Part shown: piece after piece, positions 58,901 to 64,000 of the stretch | How the letters are laid out: each line of letters opens with the position of its first letter | Numbering within the stretch: position 1 is the first letter of the stretch | NCBI GenBank assembly: GCA_030770545.1 | Contig: CM061098.1 | Span: 3,424,501-3,488,500 of the forward strand | Origin: Macropodus opercularis | Lineage: Eukaryota; Chordata; Actinopteri; Anabantiformes; Osphronemidae | DNA length: 64,000 bases | Direction of reading: 5' to 3' | Position numbers and translations under genes: made by a program | Notes under the pieces: model-generated | The model's database searches: none | What the model saw: the letters and a program-made list of their open reading frames with translations, nothing else | Told to the model about the DNA's origin: nothing

Positions 58901-61859
58901 GTTTCTTCTCCTCGTGCTATTCCCTCCTGCCTGAGAAGTACCGATAAGATGCACGAGGATCTGGGGGGAAGCAACCTCAGCACGCTGAGGTGGGATTCAA
59001 ATTGTTTGATGGAGTGGCAGATTTTTTTCTAACCCCCCGGTGTTGCTATGGGACACTAGCCTATGAAGTGGTAACAGTGGCGGCGTTCGAGTTTTTCTAG
59101 CGAGCCGCTGTGCATGTTGGATTAAATTACGCCTGGCGTCGTATCACTGACAGACGTGTTGTTTTCTCTCACAGCGGCAGTCGAGCCAGTCCCAGCGATG
59201 CAGCGACAAATCTATACTCAGCGTATGTTTGTGTTGCAGAAGGTCTGCGGGAAATTATTGATTTAACGCGTGTGGTAATGTAGGCGTAATGCATATTTTA
59301 AAGGGGGTCAAAAGATCAAATATGTTCATTATAAGGTTTGACTGAAATGTCAATGTCTGTCCTCCTCATTTCACGTCTAGTGATTGTGTCTCTACAATTG
59401 AGCATCATGTGACTTGTGTGAGCTGAATTGGCCAATTTCTGACATGAAAGTTCCGTTTAGACTTATGATCGTAAAAACACATACGCACAGCTTTAATTTA
59501 TTTCCCTACAAACGCTACAGTATGAAAAGACAGAAAGTCTTAATGTGTTCATCCATCTCTTAATAATTTCTGTTTTCCATTCAGTCCCAAACCCACTCGT
59601 TCCTGCCGGCTTCCATTAGTCACAGTTATATACATTATATTTTTAAAGGCTCGGTAATTTAATAAAGCAGCTGAACACTGTAATTTGTAGCATTTTTAGT
59701 TTGAAGTGCATTACGTGCATTCAGGCTTTAACGTCATCAAAGGAACATCTTACCCAACGGTTACATCTAACGCAACAGCCTGACAATGTTCTGTTTTCAC
59801 AGCAATGATAAAGGTTTATCCACCAGCTTCATGTAACTATTATTTGCCAGCATGATAGTCCGACATCCAGCTAACTGGTTGTAGTCCTCTGTGAAATCGC
59901 TTTGCGCTCGAGCAACTTAATCAGAGCAGCGTCTATTGTTTGCGTTTCAACTTGCTATGCTCGGTGACTTTGGGGTCAAGCGCCTTTGTCAGTGACTTTG
60001 TATCAGTTTTTCTGGACCAAAGCAGTAACAGTCAGAAGCCCTCAGTCCTGGTTCACAGGGGGAATACTGCCTCCGTCAGGGATTCAGCCAACTACCTTAT
60101 TAATTAGCCTTTGTAGCTTTAGGCCAACCTGCTAACCCATTTAATGAGTAAATAATTGCTTCTTAGGTCTTATGTCACCATGTCTTTTATTAATATTATC
60201 TCAAAATTACTGTTGAACCCTCGGAGTGCAAAAACGAATTTGGAACAGGGGAAAACGTGGCCCAAAGATTCTTCTTTGAGCTATAAATCTTTATGGATTG
60301 GTCCCAAAATAAGATAAATTCTGATTTGATTCCTTAAGGATTTTTTGAATTGTCGAAAGACATTTTGTCAAGGGATTGCTATCAAATAATTGGAAAAGTA
60401 CGTCCAATTTAAATATCTGACTTGAACTTGAACAAACAGATAAATTAAACATAAGGCGTCCTCTCAGCTCACACTGTTGTTTTAACAGCACATCACCACG
60501 TCAAGTAATTAAATAAGAAACGTGTGAGTGAAAACATGTCTATGTCTAATTATTTTACATACATAGGCATATGCGTAGTGGTTATTAGGTGTCTCATTGT
60601 TCTATGGCGTGAAACTATCCCCAGGTATTAAAAATGGACAAACTACTTCCCTATGGCTCCTCAGAAGTCAGAAAAACTTGATGGGGAACAAATTGGCCAT
60701 TTTGTGACGCACATAAATACTTTATGTGTGCAGCTGACATGGTTTTTGGTAAGGAACAAGTAATGTGCTCTGCTACATACTGTAGCTCAGATTTCCTGAC
60801 CTTCTTCTCTTGATAATGGGTAAAAGGTCTAAAGGTTATTGCTAGCGAATCACTTTCAATCACCCTTCTGCCTTATAAAAGCTGCACTTCATTAGGCTGC
60901 TAAACTAATGAGAGTCAATGGGTTTGTAAATAACCTATTTAGAGGAAATTATACTGCAAAATGTGCTAATTAGTGACAACAATGCCTTCGCCGGCTATGT
61001 AAGACCATCTAATCCTTGTCGTCTACAGCTCAACGCTCGTCGCTAATACTTCTTGGTCAATTCACAAATTGTAAGCCTTACAGAATCATTTCTTTCATGT
61101 TTGTGCCTGATTACGGCCGCTAATTGTATGCTGCAGTCTAGATAAGTGTTCAACATTACATTAAACATGCGAGACAAACGTGATTGTAGCACGTGTACGT
61201 GCAGCGAGCTCCGTACGTACAGCGAATGCATCCGTAGACGCTTTTTCTTCTGTATGCAGCTCAGCTGTTTAAGGAATAAGAACAGACAAAACCAGTTGGG
61301 AAATATTTTGAAAATATCTAAAATATTCATTTTAATCTTTTGGAGATGGAAATTGCACAAAATACCAGGAAACACAAGGGCAAAGATAGCTGCACTAATA
61401 CAAGCGCTGTGTCATTATATTTAGTAATTACATTCGGACTGATTTTCCACTGTGGAGTGATAACGTCTTATTTTCCCAAGAGCCTTGGTGTCACATTGAA
61501 AAGTGAGGAAGTATTGTACACTTTGAAAAAGTACGTTAGACATTTTGAAATGTGAATTTGCAAACAAACCTGATGAAGCTTTTTTTATTACACAACTGAA
61601 ACCAAACGTTGACATTGTATGAGAAGACACGACCGACGGTTATTGTAGGACACTCAGAGGCTTTGGACGACATTTCACAAGCTTCTCACAATAGTTTGCT
61701 GGAACTTTGGCTCCTCCTGACAGAACTGATGTCACTGAGTCAGCTTTGCTCACATGTCTTTTCAGCTTTGGGGCTTTGTGATGGACTGTGTTGTCCTTAA
61801 GTCACTGTGACTAATTCGGTGGCAGGCTCTGGGTCATTGCCCATGTGAAAGAAACCATT

Positions 61860-62280
61860 TGTGCTCAAGCTTTAACTTCCCGCCTGAGGTGTAATGATGT
61901 TGCTTTAGTATGTCTACATATGGTTTTCATCAGACCACAGAACGTGTCTCCACACATTAAGGTCTTTGTCCCCATGTGCAAACTGTGATCAGGCTTTTTT
62001 ATGTTGCTTTTGGAATAAAAGCTTCTTCCTTTCATTTGACTGTGGATAATGATGCTCTGACCAGCATCTTCATCGCGTTTGTTCTTTTGTTGACAACAAA
62101 GCAGGTTCAGAACCAGGCTTCTTACTGAGCGGCGTGGTGGCTGGACATTCCCTTGGTCTTTGAACGGATGGACGTGGCCTCTTGAGGTCCACAGTTGGGC
62201 CATTTCTTTAGATTTTCCCATGATGCTGTGCAAGGAAGCGATGCGTTTGAGGTACACCTTAAAATCCATCCGTGGCTTGT
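61860..62280 (-). mobile_element. Tc1/mariner-like transposon relic
   Basis: The plus strand reads GATGTTGCTTTAGTATGTCT, CATCAGACCACAGAACGTGT, GGTCTTTGTCCCCATGTGCA, TTGGAATAAAAGCTTCTTCC and TTAGATTTTCCCATGATGCT in that order, matching the reverse complement of teleost Tc1 transposase genes as remembered. The start codon relic (MGKSKE) reads on the minus strand. Frameshifts and an internal deletion of roughly 150 bp remove any activity. No terminal inverted repeats seen. Confidence 0.75.
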
Positions 62281-63808
62281 TGAAAGTAAAATGTCTGTCT
62301 TTTGTTATTATTAGGACTGAAAAAATAGAAATAATTTTGATAATTGTTTCTGACGTAAAACGGGAAATGTTTGATGCCTGATTTAATGTCAGACAATGAG
62401 AGAAAACGTTTTTTTTTTTTTAAGTGGATGAACAATGTATACAGCTGAAACCAGAAATAGTGCACAGTTAGTGATGATAATTTGACAGGAGGGTTGCTGG
62501 TGCACTGAGCTACAGCTCTGATGCTCTCATGCTGTGGCTGAACATCTATGACAACAGCTGGTTTTTACTGGCTGGCTAAGAAGCAATTTGTCGAGTCCCT
62601 TGACATGTGAGTGTCAATCCGGGTTTTGTAACATAGTCAGGGAGCAATGAGTCAAGATTTGGTGCTAAAGAAGGAATTTCAGATCTGTTCTCAAGGGCCA
62701 GCTGTGTAAATGTGATGCTGAGTGATGGACATGTGAGGCTTCTCCTTTAGGAGCACAGATGCTCGGAGGTGGGACGCAGCCAAAGTGTTTTAATGTACTA
62801 GTGCTGAAACAATCAATCTGCTCAAATCAATCCATTATTTCATTAGCTTTTAATCCAATTAATCCTTTAAGATGATAACTAGGCAACGACAAAAACAAGT
62901 GCTGCTGCGTTTCTTTTAAAGTTTTGTACCGTAACTGTGTAATTTACCAAAAGCAGCCTGTGTGTGGAGACACAAAGAAGCTGGTCTTCACCAAAAACAT
63001 TTATTCAGACCTGTTTCTTTGTGCTAATTAGTCACAAGTACAGATAAAAGTGGTGTAAGCAGTTCGGGCGTTGTCCCTCTGCATGAAAGCACAAAATCAG
63101 CTTTCAATTAATTTCTGAAATATTATTCAAAAATGTCCTTTTAGACTTGAAACTAAACTAAGTGATTTCAACTGATGATAAGCTGGAAAACACTGAGGAT
63201 CTATTACAGCACTGGACGCTGACAGCGTGGTGGCTGGTGATGGTGCCCTCACCCTGTCCCTTATCACAAATGTGCTTTAATGAAAAATGAATTGATTCAA
63301 AAGACTTTACAACAACCTGAAGCTGCTGCCACTTGTGTTTTGCACTTTTTAATCTGCAGATGTAAAAAGTATTATGTTTCAAAGACATTTTTCACTTCTT
63401 CTGAATATGAGTGGGTGGAAAATCTACCATCATTAAAGTAATGAAATGAGCCATAGTATCTTTTGAGCACTGACCACTTCTAGAACACAAGCAGTTCAAT
63501 TGAAGGTAATTAGAATGAATGTAGCAGGAATTATTGGGACGATTGAGACAAATAAGCAATCTGTACACAACAATTGAATTGTTTTGTTGGCAGTAGAGCT
63601 TCCAATCAGGGTTGGACACCTCTCCTCTCCCTGCTGACTTCAGACACTAAAAGACAATGTACACTCATTTGCTTAGTAAAGATTTTTTTTTTTTGCTGTG
63701 CTGATTTCCAGATTCAATTTAAGGCCAATTTCTTGCCAAGCAAATGAAAAGGTCCGCTGCAGTGCTGAGAGTATTGTAGTCCCTGTTTTGATCTTTGTTT
63801 TCTTTCAG

Positions 63809-63856
63809 GTTGGAAGGAGAATTATTGATCCGGCTTCAAATGAAGCCGTAGTGAAG
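63809..63856 (+). other. Exon-like segment, 48 nt, phase 0
   Basis: A pyrimidine-rich tract ending TTTCTTTCAG precedes 63809 and GTGAGA follows 63856. The open frame reads VGRRIIDPASNEAVVK. The protein is not recognised. Splice signals on both sides are good for such a short segment, but no partner exon was identified in the window. Confidence 0.3.
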
Positions 63857-64000
63857 GTGAGATGTCCATTTGTCGAAACCTACGGGTGTTTGTCACTCCA
63901 GATAATGAGGAAGCATAATGGAGCATGTTAACTCTGTGTTCCGTCATCATCAAAGTCGTCAGCGGAGGCGCTTTGACTGGCACCTGTCGCTGAATCGATG

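Larger units (their letters stand above)
51740..64000. other. Mostly non-coding region upstream of aga
   Basis: 12 kb without a gene I can name. It contains the inverted CCAAT pair at 52416-52453, exon-like segments at 52542-52960 and 63809-63856, an unexplained minus-strand open frame at 54441-54737 and a Tc1 relic near 62 kb. In human the next gene beyond AGA is the distant TENM3, so these could be 5' exons of a large gene or a lncRNA; I cannot decide. Confidence 0.5.

Noticed and set aside
62800..62900. Possible AATCGATTAAT-type fish MITE
   Set aside because: Only a few words match the remembered consensus and no paired arm was found.

Overview
The window is vertebrate nuclear DNA, almost certainly from a teleost fish. 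Three multi-exon genes have GT-AG introns, closely match the vertebrate proteins PDGFC, NEIL3 and AGA, and sit among AT-rich non-coding DNA with CA microsatellites and decayed Tc1/mariner and piggyBac-type relics. No bacterial operon, CRISPR array, rRNA or convincing tRNA is present. Exon borders were placed by hand from reading frame, splice dinucleotides and remembered family sequences; nothing was searched.

Layout. (1) 1-19.4 kb, + strand: the 3' part of pdgfc (exons 2-6 as numbered here; the signal-peptide exon lies upstream). The exons encode the CUB domain, hinge, activation cleavage site and cystine-knot growth-factor domain, followed by a 3' UTR with AATAAA at 19355. (2) 19.4-21.3 kb: an unassigned pair of exon-like segments that ends in a stop codon and an AATAAA, possibly the 3' end of an unknown gene or an alternative pdgfc end. 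(3) 21.3-35.0 kb: about 14 kb with no gene I can support. (4) 35.0-42.15 kb, + strand: complete neil3, 10 exons, 578 residues, a DNA glycosylase with H2TH, FPG zinc finger, NZF and two GRF fingers. (5) 42.2-51.7 kb, - strand: complete aga (lysosomal aspartylglucosaminidase), 9 exons, 339 residues, tail-to-tail with neil3, with a CpG-rich promoter carrying a GTCACGTG box. (6) 51.7-64 kb: mostly non-coding, with a promoter-like inverted CCAAT pair near 52.43 kb, several exon-like segments and a Tc1 relic near 62 kb.

The three genes do not form one pathway: an extracellular growth factor, a nuclear repair enzyme and a lysosomal hydrolase. The arrangement is interesting as synteny. From memory, human NEIL3-AGA lies next to VEGFC at 4q34, while PDGFC is far away at 4q32; here PDGFC is the growth-factor gene beside neil3. 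I found no convincing new biological system. The best leads are the orphan 3' end at 20.3-21.2 kb, the synteny, the GT-repeat splice donor in aga, and several foldback sequences.
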